From contig JAICBP010000083.1 of assembly GCA_021766785.1 (NCBI GenBank), forward strand, positions 33,161-68,952: a DNA stretch of 35,792 bases, read 5' to 3'. This document shows positions 15,093 to 23,427 of the stretch, piece after piece. The notes under the pieces are model-generated. The model saw only the letters and a list, made by a program, of their open reading frames with translations. It had not been told where the DNA came from and ran no database searches. This stretch comes from Sulfurimonas sp. endosymbiont of Alviniconcha boucheti (lineage in GTDB: Bacteria > Campylobacterota > Campylobacteria > Campylobacterales > Sulfurimonadaceae). A program made the position numbers and the translations under genes. Position 1 is the stretch's first letter, and the number at the start of each line of letters is the position of its first letter.

Positions 15093-15674
15093 TTAGACTG
15101 ACTTAGGGTTTTGAAACTTTTGCTCTTTTATGAGTTTTGCAAAAAGTTCTACATCATAAAAATTTCGTTTTACCTCTTCAGAAAAGATAATCTCTTCTAA
15201 CGCTATATTCCCCATAGATTTTGAATAAGCATCTTCGCTAAAACACTGTGCATAGCCAGTTGCTGTTTCATGAACTATGACTGAGTTTAGTTTAACTTCT
15301 TTTTCTCCATTTACTGTTGATGTGAGTTTGAGAAGTTTATCTATCATAACAAAGATCACTCGTGAGAACTGCTCTGCAGATGGAGAGACTGGTAGCTCCA
15401 CCCATCTATCTGAGTGGCGTTTCATATCTTCTATATAACTTGTATCATCTCCACTCCAGAGTGTTAGCGCATGGTCAAAGGACTCTACAAGGTCTTTCAT
15501 ATTTTGTTTCATAAGTCCAAAGTCATAAACCATCTGCCCATTGTCTAAGAAGTTAGATTCAAAAAGAAGTTCTACTCTGTAGGAGTGACCATGCAAGGAG
15601 CTACGGCATTTTATACTTGAACAACCTCTGACTACATGGGCATTTTCAAACTTAAACTCTTTTCTAATGATCAT
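15093..15674 (-). CDS. queD: 6-carboxytetrahydropterin synthase (QueD/PTPS family)
   Basis: QueD converts 7,8-dihydroneopterin triphosphate to 6-carboxytetrahydropterin in the pathway to 7-deazaguanine (queuosine) precursors. Zinc ligands are visible as H13 (FENAHVV) and H28/H30 (LHGHSYRV). Candidate catalytic Cys are C18 and C23 (RGCSSIKC). DHALTLW and a HETATGYAQ segment supply the remaining active-site His and Glu. At 193 residues it is longer than the usual 120-140, with extra sequence in the middle and at the C terminus. It follows queE by 21 bp, with AAAGGT before its ATG, in a moaA-queE-queD operon. Confidence 0.88.
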   Translation of the reverse strand: MIIRKEFKFENAHVVRGCSSIKCRSSLHGHSYRVELLFESNFLDNGQMVYDFGLMKQNMKDLVESFDHALTLWSGDDTSYIEDMKRHSDRWVELPVSPSAEQFSRVIFVMIDKLLKLTSTVNGEKEVKLNSVIVHETATGYAQCFSEDAYSKSMGNIALEEIIFSEEVKRNFYDVELFAKLIKEQKFQNPKSV

Positions 15675-15695
15675 ACTATACCTTTAAATATATCG

Positions 15696-16457
15696 TTATA
15701 CACCTTTGTTAGCATCCCAAATTCTAATGTGTAATCTATCGCTAAAATTATACCCTTTTGCTTTACAGAACTCTATAAGGGGTTTGCTGTTTTTCTCTAC
15801 TTCTTCTCGTGTTCCACCTACTGGCATACAGTAAACTTTTGTTTTTGGTGCATAAAGTAAAATCTCATTAAGTTCTTCTTCAAGCCCTAATGTAATAGAT
15901 GCAACATCTATACTAAACTTAAAAAAAGCGTCTTTGGCGTTTGTTGCGATATTGTAAATAGCAATACCTTGAACTCTTTTACTAAAAGGTTCACCAGAAT
16001 TACTTAGTTTCACAGAGAGAGCAAAATAGCACTCTTTATAAACGCCGTGCTTTTCAAAGTCGATATTTAAGGATCCATTTGTCTCAAATGTTATCTGATG
16101 TCCTCGTGCAACAAGAGTTTCTAAAAACTCTATAAAAATAGAATCACTAGCATAGATAAGTGGTTCACCACCTGTAAGGACTATATCTACTGCTTTTGGA
16201 AGTTCATAGAGCTCTAAAACTGCTAAAAGATCTTCTACCCTCTTTATAACTATCCAGCTATGAGAGAAGTGTTCTTTATTTACAGCATAAACAGTATCGC
16301 AACCTAAAACTTCTACACCATCTTCTGCTTTTTCTTTACAAGAGAATCCCTCGCATCTCATATTGCATCCACCAAAGCGAAAGAAAAGAGAAGGTGTCCC
16401 CACATACTTTCCCTCACCTTGAATAGAGTAAAAATGCTCAACTAGATAGATCAACAA
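15696..16457 (-). CDS. queE: 7-carboxy-7-deazaguanine synthase (radical SAM QueE)
   Basis: QueE rearranges 6-carboxytetrahydropterin to 7-carboxy-7-deazaguanine using S-adenosylmethionine and a [4Fe-4S] cluster. The 253-residue protein has YSIQGEGKYVGTPS, FRFGGCNMRC, LTGGEPLI and FETNGS, all QueE hallmarks. The cluster motif is unusual: after CNMRC the Cys-Asp-Thr that normally follows two residues later is displaced to LGCDTVYAV, 17 residues away, with an extra Cys in EGFSC. No ATG is available. The start is one of two consecutive TTG codons (16457 or 16454) directly after the moaA stop, with AGGTGG as ribosome site; spacing favours the second. The product feeds QueC and queuosine synthesis. 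Confidence 0.88.
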   Translation of the reverse strand: MLIYLVEHFYSIQGEGKYVGTPSLFFRFGGCNMRCEGFSCKEKAEDGVEVLGCDTVYAVNKEHFSHSWIVIKRVEDLLAVLELYELPKAVDIVLTGGEPLIYASDSIFIEFLETLVARGHQITFETNGSLNIDFEKHGVYKECYFALSVKLSNSGEPFSKRVQGIAIYNIATNAKDAFFKFSIDVASITLGLEEELNEILLYAPKTKVYCMPVGGTREEVEKNSKPLIEFCKAKGYNFSDRLHIRIWDANKGV

Positions 16458-17423
16458 TCAACCACCTGTTTCATAAAAAGCACGAGAAGAGACTGCATCA
16501 TCCTCCCCGCCCCAACGATTTTTTTCTGGCTTTGTACGGACTACTTCTTTGAGAACTGCTGCTGCACCCTTTATATCTCCATGCCTGATCTTTTCAGCGA
16601 TACTCATCGCCTCATCAAAATAGAGACAAGGGATAAGATGCCCCTCTGCACTAAGGCGTATGCGATTACATTTTGTACAAAAATCATCTGCGTATGGCTC
16701 GATAATACCAAATCTATAGCCATCCTCCATAGTATAGTAGTGAGAGGGTGAAGTACCATCAAAACCATCATCACTAAAGGTATATTTCTCTTTAAGTATT
16801 GCTAAGAGTTCTGAGGATTTTAAACCAGATATTCCCTCTTTAGCATACTTGTTTTCCATGTACTCTATAAAACGAACAGACATATTTTTACTTTTACAGT
16901 ACTCCAAGACATCTATAATCTCATTTGCATTTACACTATTCATTGGTACCATATTTACTTTGACTTTAAGACCAACTTTCAGTGCTTCATCTACACCATC
17001 AAGCACATGTTTTAGTACATCTTTGCCTGCTATCTCTTGTGCTACTTCAGGTTTAAGTGTATCTATACTTACATTAATTCGTTTTAATCCTGCATCTTTT
17101 AGTCTCTGTGCCGTTCCTTTAAGTAAAAAAGCATTTGTAGTCATCGCAAGATCTATACAAGGTTCATAATCATAAATCATCTTAATAAATTTATCTAAAT
17201 CTTCACGAAGTAGTGGTTCTCCACCTGTGATACGAATTTTTTTAATCCCTTCATCTATTGCTACTTTCATAAATTCAAAAAGCTCTTCAAAGGAGAGTAA
17301 ATTCTCTTTTGGCACCCAAGAGAAAGGTTTTTCTGGCATACAATAAGTACATCTAAAATTGCAACGTTCTGTAACTGATACCCGTAAGTAATCAACAACC
17401 CTGTTATAGCTATCAATAAGCAT
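16458..17423 (-). CDS. moaA: GTP 3',8-cyclase MoaA (molybdenum cofactor step 1)
   Basis: MoaA is a radical SAM enzyme that, with MoaC, turns GTP into cyclic pyranopterin monophosphate. From the ATG at 17423, which has AAAGGA at good spacing, it has 321 residues. An upstream in-frame ATG at 17444 overlaps the -10 box and is unlikely. The N-terminal cluster is [13 protein letters not shown] (CX3CX2C). The C-terminal cluster binding GTP is [19 protein letters not shown] (CX2CX13C). ITGGEPLLR binds SAM. It ends in the double glycine (ETGG) needed for activity in the family. The operon moaA-queE-queD places two radical SAM pterin-type pathways together. Confidence 0.95.
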   Translation of the reverse strand: MLIDSYNRVVDYLRVSVTERCNFRCTYCMPEKPFSWVPKENLLSFEELFEFMKVAIDEGIKKIRITGGEPLLREDLDKFIKMIYDYEPCIDLAMTTNAFLLKGTAQRLKDAGLKRINVSIDTLKPEVAQEIAGKDVLKHVLDGVDEALKVGLKVKVNMVPMNSVNANEIIDVLEYCKSKNMSVRFIEYMENKYAKEGISGLKSSELLAILKEKYTFSDDGFDGTSPSHYYTMEDGYRFGIIEPYADDFCTKCNRIRLSAEGHLIPCLYFDEAMSIAEKIRHGDIKGAAAVLKEVVRTKPEKNRWGGEDDAVSSRAFYETGG

Positions 17424-17443
17424 AAATATATCCTTTAAATACA

Positions 17444-17480
17444 ATTATAGCACTAAGAGTTGAATATATTATTATATAAT
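17444..17480. promoter_or_regulatory. Divergent promoters for moaA and the RDD gene
   Basis: On the minus strand a TATAAT at 17449-17444 lies 21 bp before the moaA ATG. On the plus strand a TATAAT at 17475-17480 lies only 6 bp before the RDD ATG at 17487. The two -10 boxes are about 30 bp apart, so polymerases would compete. The plus-strand transcript would begin at or near the start codon. Confidence 0.6.
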
Positions 17481-17486
17481 ACATTT

Positions 17487-17948
17487 ATGAGATTTCGTAA
17501 ATTAAAACAGCAAAAAAAAGAGAACAAACCGAGAAAAGTCAAGATACTCTATGCGAGATATCCAGATAGAGTAAAAGCAGTTATAACCGATCTGTTTTTA
17601 ATCTATATGCCCATCATGTATGCAACTACATACCTTGTACTTGGAGGTAGAGAAGATCTACAAAACTCACAAGTAGCTCCAGCTATAGCGGTAGTTCTTT
17701 ATGGAGTTATATATGCACTTTTTTTAAGTAAAACAGGACAGACTCCTGGAAAAAAAGCATATGCTATTAAGGTTGTTGTTTATAAAACTCAAGAGAATCT
17801 TTCTCTATTTATGGCATTTGTAAGATTTTTTACATTTTTATTTACTGCAACTACAATTTTAGGGCTCTTTACACCTTTTTTGAGAAAAGACAATAAGATG
17901 CTACATGATCTGCTTTGTGGAACTATTGAGATAAAAGTGGAGAGGTAG
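17487..17948 (+). CDS. RDD-family inner-membrane protein
   Basis: The 153-residue protein has a basic N terminus (KQQKKENKPRKVK) followed by the RDD domain (about residues 27-150). The name-giving residues appear as YPDRVKAVITDLFLIYMPIM. Three hydrophobic helices follow, with GQTPGKKAYAIKVV and the DNKMLHDLLCGT ending typical of the family. RDD proteins are poorly understood; some act as Na+/H+ antiporters. The start was moved from a TTG at 17460 to the ATG at 17487 because TATAAT occupies 17475-17480. No ribosome binding site is visible, so a leaderless message is possible. It is convergent with petC. Confidence 0.82.
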   Translation: MRFRKLKQQKKENKPRKVKILYARYPDRVKAVITDLFLIYMPIMYATTYLVLGGREDLQNSQVAPAIAVVLYGVIYALFLSKTGQTPGKKAYAIKVVVYKTQENLSLFMAFVRFFTFLFTATTILGLFTPFLRKDNKMLHDLLCGTIEIKVER

Positions 17949-17962
17949 GAGAGAGAATTTTT

Positions 17963-17980
17963 GACACTCAAAAGAGTGCC
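17963..17980. terminator. Hairpin between convergent RDD and petC genes
   Basis: A 7-bp stem (GACACTC with GAGTGCC, one G-U pair in RNA) has an AAAA loop. It lies midway between two convergent stop codons. The flanking T runs are short, so efficiency is uncertain. Confidence 0.5.
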
Positions 17981-17990
17981 AAAAGTTTAG

Positions 17991-18938
17991 TTAGTGAAGA
18001 TCACGCCAAACCTGTTTTTTCCAAAGTAGTGCAAAGATTGCAAAGAATATAATGTAAATCATAACATTCCATCCGATAGAGTCACGTTCATGGCGTTTAG
18101 CATCACCTGAATCTTTAAGATACTCTATCACCTTCTCAGCAGCTTCTGCATTGAGACCTACACGAGGCATAGAAGTCCCTTCGAGATACTGTTGAGGATC
18201 TTCCATAAAAGTTTTTATATAATGTTCCCCACGAGAACGGATATAGATACTTAGATCTGGTGGTAATTTACCCATATATTTCTTTAATGAATCTTGATAA
18301 TCTAAAACATTTGTGTCAAATTCTAGCTCATCTTGCTTTCGTTTAAATGCTGGTTTTGTGCCTATCTGTGTCCACTTCTCATAGTGCATAGCATGACATC
18401 TACCACAAGCAGTTTCAAACGCCATCTTTGGAGTCAATTTATCTGGCTTCGGTGCAATAGAGCGTAAGTAAGCGATTATATCTGCTACTTCTTGATCTAT
18501 ATCTCCACCTGCTCCATAAAACGCTGGCATCGGGTGTATTTTGCCTGATTCTGGAGTGAACTTATGTTCTACTTTAAGTGCATGAGCAGGGTTTCTTATA
18601 TGTGTGTTTAAGAATCTTTCATCAAAAACTGCACCTACATCTGATAAATCAGGAGCATTTACACCATAAGCACTTACTGCGGTAACTGCATCCATAGGTG
18701 CTTCTAGACCTTGAGATGTTATTGAGTGACAACCCGTACAAGCGGCAGCACCCATAACTAACTCTTTACCACGAGTTACATCGCCCTTTTTTGTGATTTC
18801 TGGTAAATCACTATATGCAAAACCTTTACTCTCAAAATGTTCATGCATTTGTGAGTGTGCAAAAGGCTCAACTAAGTAGTATGTCACTAATGTAAAGAAG
18901 ACTACTACCGCTAATATTAATGGTTCTTTATTTTTCAT
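17991..18938 (-). CDS. petC: Di-heme cytochrome c subunit of the bc1-type complex
   Basis: The 315-residue protein is membrane-anchored at both ends (N-terminal helix about 6-24; C-terminal helix near 290-307, VMIYIIFFAIFALLW). Two heme c sites are visible: CTGCH at residues 67-71 and CGRCH at 178-182, each in its own cytochrome c fold. This replaces the single-heme cytochrome c1 of mitochondria and is the form known for epsilonproteobacterial bc complexes. It passes electrons from the Rieske centre to periplasmic cytochrome c. It is the last gene of petABC, 10 bp after the cytochrome b gene. Confidence 0.92.
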   Translation of the reverse strand: MKNKEPLILAVVVFFTLVTYYLVEPFAHSQMHEHFESKGFAYSDLPEITKKGDVTRGKELVMGAAACTGCHSITSQGLEAPMDAVTAVSAYGVNAPDLSDVGAVFDERFLNTHIRNPAHALKVEHKFTPESGKIHPMPAFYGAGGDIDQEVADIIAYLRSIAPKPDKLTPKMAFETACGRCHAMHYEKWTQIGTKPAFKRKQDELEFDTNVLDYQDSLKKYMGKLPPDLSIYIRSRGEHYIKTFMEDPQQYLEGTSMPRVGLNAEAAEKVIEYLKDSGDAKRHERDSIGWNVMIYIIFFAIFALLWKKQVWRDLH

Positions 18939-18948
18939 AATTATGCCC

Positions 18949-20163
18949 CTAAGCCTTTTTTTCTAACTTTGTGATAAATGGTAGTACTACCCATAAACCA
19001 ATAAATATAAGTGCTGCATATAGACCGATTGTCCCAAAAGGTTCAACTGGTGGTACTTTACCCATAGCCGTTAGTGCTATCATATCTATAAGCATAGCCC
19101 AAAACCAGTACTTAAAAAGACCTCTTCGAGAAGCAGGAATAGTATTTGGACTTCTATCTAAGAATGGAAGTGCCATAAAGATAACCTGTGCAAATGCAAA
19201 GGCGATCAGACCTATGTCTGTTGAGAACGGGCGTAAAATTTCATAAGACCATAAGAAATACCACTCAGGATAAATATGTTCTGGAGTTTTTAAACCATCT
19301 GCAGGGTCAAAGTTTACTGGATCCATCGCAAAGTCATAGTGAAAGAAAACAAGATAGAAAAAGAATACTAAATAGATAGCGACAACTAACATATCTTTAG
19401 ACATAAAATCGTTAGCAAATCTAATAACTTTACTTCCAGCTTTATCACCAGCTAAATATTTTTTACTCTCTTCATCAAAGTCAATCTCCTCACCATCTTG
19501 ATTGTTAACATGAGGAATACGAAGCGCACCAAAGTGTAAACCAATAAGACCAATAATAGCTAAAGGGACAAGAAGTACATGAAGCATAAAGAAACGGTTT
19601 AAGAATGCTTGAGCTGGAACATAATCTCCACGAATCCACTCAACTAAACCATCAGCATGCAGACTTCCACCACTAAAGAGATTTGTAATAACCATACCAG
19701 CCCAGTAAGACATTTGCCCCCATGGTAGCATATAACCAGAGAATGCTTCAGCAGAGAATGCAACAAAAAGAAGCATACCTGAGATCCAGATCATCTCGCG
19801 TCCCTTTTTGTATGAACCATAATAAATTGCTGTAAACATATGAATGTATATGATTAAAAATACAACAGATGCCGCAACACCATGTACATGTCTCCATAGC
19901 CAGCCAAAATCAACCTCACGCATAATTGTGTAGTTTACACTATCAAACGCTAAGTCAATATTTGGTTGATAATACATCAATAAAAAAATTCCAGAAACCA
20001 AGAGTAGTGCGAATGTAATGACTAAAACCATACCCATCGCCCACAAAAAGTTGATATTTTTTGGAATCCAATACTCGGATGCCATAACCTTTTCTACTTT
20101 TTCGATTGCTAAACGTTGGTTAAGCCAATCTTTTATACTTGTAGCTTTTGTAAAATGTGCCAT
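18949..20163 (-). CDS. petB: Cytochrome b subunit of the bc1-type complex
   Basis: This 404-residue integral membrane protein holds both b hemes and the quinol sites. Heme-ligand His pairs lie in WLWRHVHGVAAS with IIYIHMF and in the region FFMLHVLL with LIGLHFGALR. The quinol-oxidation motif appears as PEWYFLWSYEILR, and GYMLPWGQMSYWA is a conserved loop. The length and the fused C-terminal helices correspond to a one-piece cytochrome b, not the split b6/subunit IV. It oxidizes menaquinol, consistent with the MqnA-family gene in this window. It starts 14 bp downstream of petA. Confidence 0.95.
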   Translation of the reverse strand: MAHFTKATSIKDWLNQRLAIEKVEKVMASEYWIPKNINFLWAMGMVLVITFALLLVSGIFLLMYYQPNIDLAFDSVNYTIMREVDFGWLWRHVHGVAASVVFLIIYIHMFTAIYYGSYKKGREMIWISGMLLFVAFSAEAFSGYMLPWGQMSYWAGMVITNLFSGGSLHADGLVEWIRGDYVPAQAFLNRFFMLHVLLVPLAIIGLIGLHFGALRIPHVNNQDGEEIDFDEESKKYLAGDKAGSKVIRFANDFMSKDMLVVAIYLVFFFYLVFFHYDFAMDPVNFDPADGLKTPEHIYPEWYFLWSYEILRPFSTDIGLIAFAFAQVIFMALPFLDRSPNTIPASRRGLFKYWFWAMLIDMIALTAMGKVPPVEPFGTIGLYAALIFIGLWVVLPFITKLEKKA

Positions 20164-20177
20164 TTTTTCCCTTTATA

Positions 20178-20708
20178 TTAAAGCGTAACGCCAGTTTTTT
20201 TCATTTTTTTGTACTCTGGTCCCTCTTCACCTAAAACAAGAGTACTACCCTTGATCTTAAAGGGTGGGATATCTAATCCACGTGGAGGTGGAGCTTTTGT
20301 TACCGATGCAGTTGCATCATACATACCACCATGACATGCACAAAGAAAATCTTTTGTACTTTCTCTATACCCTGGAATACATCCAAGGTGAGTACAAAGA
20401 CCAATCGCAACCATATAGTATGAATCTCCAATTTTAATAAGCCTCTCAAGCTCTTGAATACTTTTTTTTGCAGTTTCTACCATGGAAACATCTTGTTTCA
20501 AAACAAAAATAGGCTTTCCTCTCCATTTTTCAGTTATGAGCTCATTATCATTATATGCACTCATATCCAATGTTGTAAAACCTGCTGCCTTTACACTTGG
20601 CAGTGGATCCCAAGATTTTTTCATTGCAAAAAGAGAAGCTACCGCTCCAACACCCGCAACAGCACCAAATGCCATTCCCATAAAACCTCTACGGCTCTTA
20701 TTTTCCAT
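20178..20708 (-). CDS. petA: Rieske iron-sulfur subunit of the bc1-type complex
   Basis: The 176-residue protein begins with a twin-arginine signal-anchor (SRRGFMGMAFG plus a hydrophobic stretch), consistent with Tat export after cluster insertion. The [2Fe-2S] cluster motifs are CTHLGC and CACHGGMYD, giving two Cys and two His ligands plus the disulfide Cys pair. The conserved PPPRGLDIP segment after the cluster is present. It is the first gene of petABC. It takes one electron from menaquinol and passes it to the di-heme cytochrome c. Confidence 0.95.
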   Translation of the reverse strand: MENKSRRGFMGMAFGAVAGVGAVASLFAMKKSWDPLPSVKAAGFTTLDMSAYNDNELITEKWRGKPIFVLKQDVSMVETAKKSIQELERLIKIGDSYYMVAIGLCTHLGCIPGYRESTKDFLCACHGGMYDATASVTKAPPPRGLDIPPFKIKGSTLVLGEEGPEYKKMKKTGVTL

Positions 20709-20742
20709 ATTTACTCACTTATAAATTATTTGCCATAATTGT

Positions 20743-20748
20743 ATTATA
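20743..20748 (-). promoter_or_regulatory. Putative -10 box for petABC
   Basis: TATAAT on the minus strand (20748-20743) lies 35 bp upstream of the petA ATG and just after the stop of the upstream PseG-like gene. It would give the bc1 operon its own promoter. Confidence 0.55.
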
Positions 20749-20763
20749 TATTGCTTGTATTAA

Positions 20764-21558
20764 TTATAAATTTAAGTTTTCTTTTATTAAATTAACTATT
20801 TTATTATCATTATGTGTAATTTTTACATATTTTCTACTATTTATTTTTTTTAGGAGTATATTTAATTGATCTTTGTCATAATTTTCAATGATCGGAATGT
20901 GTAATGACTTAAAAAGAGTATTCATATCTTGTGTGTAATCTTCTCGTTGTATATAAATAGGTTTCCCACCACTTGCAAGAGAATCTAAAACTGCTTGAGG
21001 AGAGCAAGTTATAAGTATATCTGTTTCAATAATCATCTTTTCATACTCTTCAAAATCGTAACAGTGATCAAATTTTTCTCTCAAAGCATCTTCATAATCT
21101 AAAAAATAGTAGAAGCCTAGTTGAAGATGAGGTTTTAAGTCTGCAATAAAATCTATATTTTTTTCTAAATCTTTTTCATAATCATCATCACCAAAGAAGT
21201 AAGTATATGCAACATTTTTTCTATTTTTAGCTTCTAAAAATTGCTTATCTATTGCAATAGTATCATTATGTAAATATATAAAACTAGAAAAATACTCTTT
21301 CATATCTTTTAGCATAATAGGATTTACTTCATCAGAATCCAAAATAATTTTATCTCCATTTTTAGCAATATGAGGAATATTTCTTACAACATCTATACCA
21401 ACTGCTTTCTTTATACCATACTTATGAGCTACCTGTGCAATTCTATAATCTGATGTAAGCAGAGTAATGTCAGCATCTAATTCCTTTAAAATTACAGAAG
21501 CTCTTCGGAATCTATCTAGTCCTATTCTGTGTCCTGTATGTACATAGTAGTAAATCAT
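20764..21558 (-). CDS. PseG-like/GT-B-fold sugar-nucleotide protein
   Basis: The 264-residue protein starts MIYYYVHTGHRIGLDRFRRA, a glycine-rich first loop like that of PseG (UDP-sugar hydrolase of pseudaminic acid synthesis) and other GT-B proteins. A later segment, DILITCSPQAVLDSLASGGK, followed by a Tyr-Ile-Gln-Arg strand, fits the nucleotide-sugar-binding half, where families read S-G-x-x-xxE-xxxxG-x-P. A conserved Glu is not obvious at that position. It may be a glycosyltransferase or hydrolase for a surface or flagellar sugar, but no partner genes are nearby. AGAGAGA precedes the ATG. Divergent from alr. Confidence 0.5.
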   Translation of the reverse strand: MIYYYVHTGHRIGLDRFRRASVILKELDADITLLTSDYRIAQVAHKYGIKKAVGIDVVRNIPHIAKNGDKIILDSDEVNPIMLKDMKEYFSSFIYLHNDTIAIDKQFLEAKNRKNVAYTYFFGDDDYEKDLEKNIDFIADLKPHLQLGFYYFLDYEDALREKFDHCYDFEEYEKMIIETDILITCSPQAVLDSLASGGKPIYIQREDYTQDMNTLFKSLHIPIIENYDKDQLNILLKKINSRKYVKITHNDNKIVNLIKENLNL

Positions 21559-21731
21559 ATTTTCTCTCTTTGCTTTTTGGTAAATATATCCTATTAAAGG
21601 ATTTCTTCTACTAGAAGTATAACATCAACTTTATAAATTTTTTTAAACCTCCCTAAGGTCTTGGGAACTTTTGTAACCAATTGTTTTATATAAAAATTAC
21701 TTCTTAATAGAATTTTGGTAAACTTGCAGTT

Positions 21732-21797
21732 ATGAATATGAAAAAAAGGAGAAAACATATCCTTTTTTTATTTATAAATCGCATAGAAGTTGAGTAA
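21732..21797 (+). CDS. Possible 21-codon leader ORF before alr
   Basis: An ATG at 21732 opens a frame of 21 codons, beginning MNMKKRRKHILFLF and ending TAA 1 bp before the alr ATG at 21799. It passes straight through the hairpin at 21741-21769. No clear ribosome binding site precedes it, so translation is uncertain. Confidence 0.3.
   Translation: MNMKKRRKHILFLFINRIEVE
21741..21769 (+). terminator. Terminator-like hairpin in the alr leader
   Basis: A perfect 10-bp inverted repeat, AAAAAAAGGA with TCCTTTTTTT, has a 9-nt loop and ends in seven T. No plus-strand gene lies upstream for it to terminate, so an attenuator for alr is possible. The stem is mostly A-T and may be weak. Confidence 0.45.
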
Positions 21798-21798
21798 A

Positions 21799-22791
21799 AT
21801 GCCACGGATAACATTAAATAAAGCAAACTTTTTCCATAATCTTGATGTTATAGTTAAGCAAGCAGGATCTAAAGAAAAAATTGCCCTTGTCCTTAAAGAT
21901 AATGCCTATGGACATGGACTCATAGAGATGGCGACATTGGCAAAAGAGTATGGTATTACAAAAGCTGTTGTACGTTTGGAGTCTGAAGCAAAAGCTATAG
22001 AGAAGCTTTTTGGATATATTTTAGTGCTTGGAGATACCCCAACTACTCCAGGTAAAAATTTCTTATATACTATTAACGATATAAACGCCATCAAAAAATT
22101 TCCAGCAGAAACAGAAGTAGAACTGAAAGTAAATACAGGTATGGGGCGAAATGGTATAAGTCTCTTAGAAGTAGATGAGGCGATCGATCTTATAAAAAAA
22201 CAGGGTTTGATTTTAAACGCTATCTTTACACACCATAGCTGTGCAGATGAGCTCAATGGTAACTATGAGTTACAAAAAAAACGTTTTGAGTTACTCAAAA
22301 AAAGACTTCCAAGCTCTTTGCATTTTCACTCATGTAACTCTGCGGCACTTTTTCGTGAAGAAGATTTTTGTGAAGATATGGCGAGGGTAGGCATCGCAGC
22401 TTATGGTTGTTTAGAAGTACCAAAAACATTTAATCAGTACTCTTTTAAGCCAGTACTCTCACTCTATGCAAGCAAAAATTCAACTCGAATGTTGGATAAA
22501 AACGATTGTGTTGGGTATGGTGCAACATTTTGTTGTAAAGAGGGTTGTGTAGTAAGTAACTATGACTTTGGATATGCCGATGGTTTTTTGCGCTCTTGTT
22601 CAAATCATTATCAAACGCCACAAGGTGTAGCAATCGCAGGGCGTATCTCTATGGATAATAGCTCTTTTTTAAGTGATGAAGAGGAGCTTCTTATCTTTCA
22701 TGATGCAAGAAGTGTGGCAAAATTTGCAAATACTATTAGCTATGAGATTCTTACCTCTTTAAAAGCACATCTACAACGTGAAATAGTTTAG
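21799..22791 (+). CDS. alr: Alanine racemase
   Basis: This PLP enzyme interconverts L- and D-alanine for peptidoglycan. From the ATG at 21799 it has 330 residues; a TTG at 21790 is an alternative that overlaps the leader ORF. The PLP lysine is in VLKDNAYGHG, the catalytic-Tyr motif reads CVGYGATF, and IAGRISMDN is the conserved C-terminal active-site segment. The length is slightly short for the family (about 350-370). The ribosome binding site is poor, which together with the hairpin upstream suggests regulated or coupled translation. Confidence 0.9.
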   Translation: MPRITLNKANFFHNLDVIVKQAGSKEKIALVLKDNAYGHGLIEMATLAKEYGITKAVVRLESEAKAIEKLFGYILVLGDTPTTPGKNFLYTINDINAIKKFPAETEVELKVNTGMGRNGISLLEVDEAIDLIKKQGLILNAIFTHHSCADELNGNYELQKKRFELLKKRLPSSLHFHSCNSAALFREEDFCEDMARVGIAAYGCLEVPKTFNQYSFKPVLSLYASKNSTRMLDKNDCVGYGATFCCKEGCVVSNYDFGYADGFLRSCSNHYQTPQGVAIAGRISMDNSSFLSDEEELLIFHDARSVAKFANTISYEILTSLKAHLQREIV

Positions 22792-22800
22792 AGGTACTTT

Positions 22801-23193
22801 TTAGTCAGTGATTTTAATAATGGCGTTTGCAAAGAGGAGACCATCTATACCAAGAAGTGCCATCTCTTCTATCTCCGACTCCTCTTCTATCTTGACAAGT
22901 ATTTTTGCATCAAACAGATAGGATTCTGCTATTTCTTGAGCTGTTTTTGCTATCTCTTTAGGCACTAAAATAAACTTTGCACCTAAAGCAGAAGCATAAA
23001 TAAGTTCTGTTGTGTTTTGTACATGCAGTATAAATTTGATGGCGTTTGTGTTTATATGCTCAATAATATCAAGATTTTCTTCACAAAAATGAAGATAAAG
23101 AGTAGAAGAAGGTGGTGTCTTTTCAATAGCACTGACAGAGTCTATATGGTAAAAATTTTCACTAGGAATAAATCTATGTCCAAAGAGTAGCAT
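22801..23193 (-). CDS. Conserved-looking hypothetical protein, 130 residues
   Basis: No family was recognised. The sequence alternates hydrophobic strands and acidic helices (STLYLHFCEENLDIIEHI, then AIKFILHVQNTTELIYASAL, then AKFILVPKEIAKTAQEIAES), as in a small alpha/beta or half-barrel fold. It ends IDGLLFANAIIKITD. It has no signal peptide or membrane helix, so it is probably cytosolic. It follows the PP0621-like gene by 3 bp on the same strand, so it belongs to the operon headed by rsmG or the small lipoprotein. Confidence 0.7.
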   Translation of the reverse strand: MLLFGHRFIPSENFYHIDSVSAIEKTPPSSTLYLHFCEENLDIIEHINTNAIKFILHVQNTTELIYASALGAKFILVPKEIAKTAQEIAESYLFDAKILVKIEEESEIEEMALLGIDGLLFANAIIKITD

Positions 23194-23196
23194 TAT

Positions 23197-23427
23197 CTAC
23201 ACCTTTGCATTAAGACACTCTCTTGAGCAGTAGTACTTTGTACCACTAAGGAGTGTCTCTTCTATCTCAATATAAACGCCACAATGTGTACACTCTACCA
23301 GTTCACTCACGGCTTGTGGTTTTTCTTCTGTCTCTTTTTCTCTTCTGCCTGGTGTTGGCTTTTTCTTAAAAAATAGAAAGTACACAGTGCTTATTACTCC
23401 AATAATAAGTAGTAGTTTTAGTATCAT
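23197..23427 (-). CDS. PP0621-family small membrane protein with zinc finger
   Basis: The 76-residue protein has an N-terminal membrane helix (about 2-20, [19 protein letters not shown]), a charged linker, and a four-Cys zinc finger ([10 protein letters not shown], then [12 protein letters not shown]). The layout matches the PP0621 family of short proteins of unknown function. It overlaps the end of rsmG by 4 bp (ATGA type), showing translational coupling. Confidence 0.82.
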   Translation of the reverse strand: MILKLLLIIGVISTVYFLFFKKKPTPGRREKETEEKPQAVSELVECTHCGVYIEIEETLLSGTKYYCSRECLNAKV

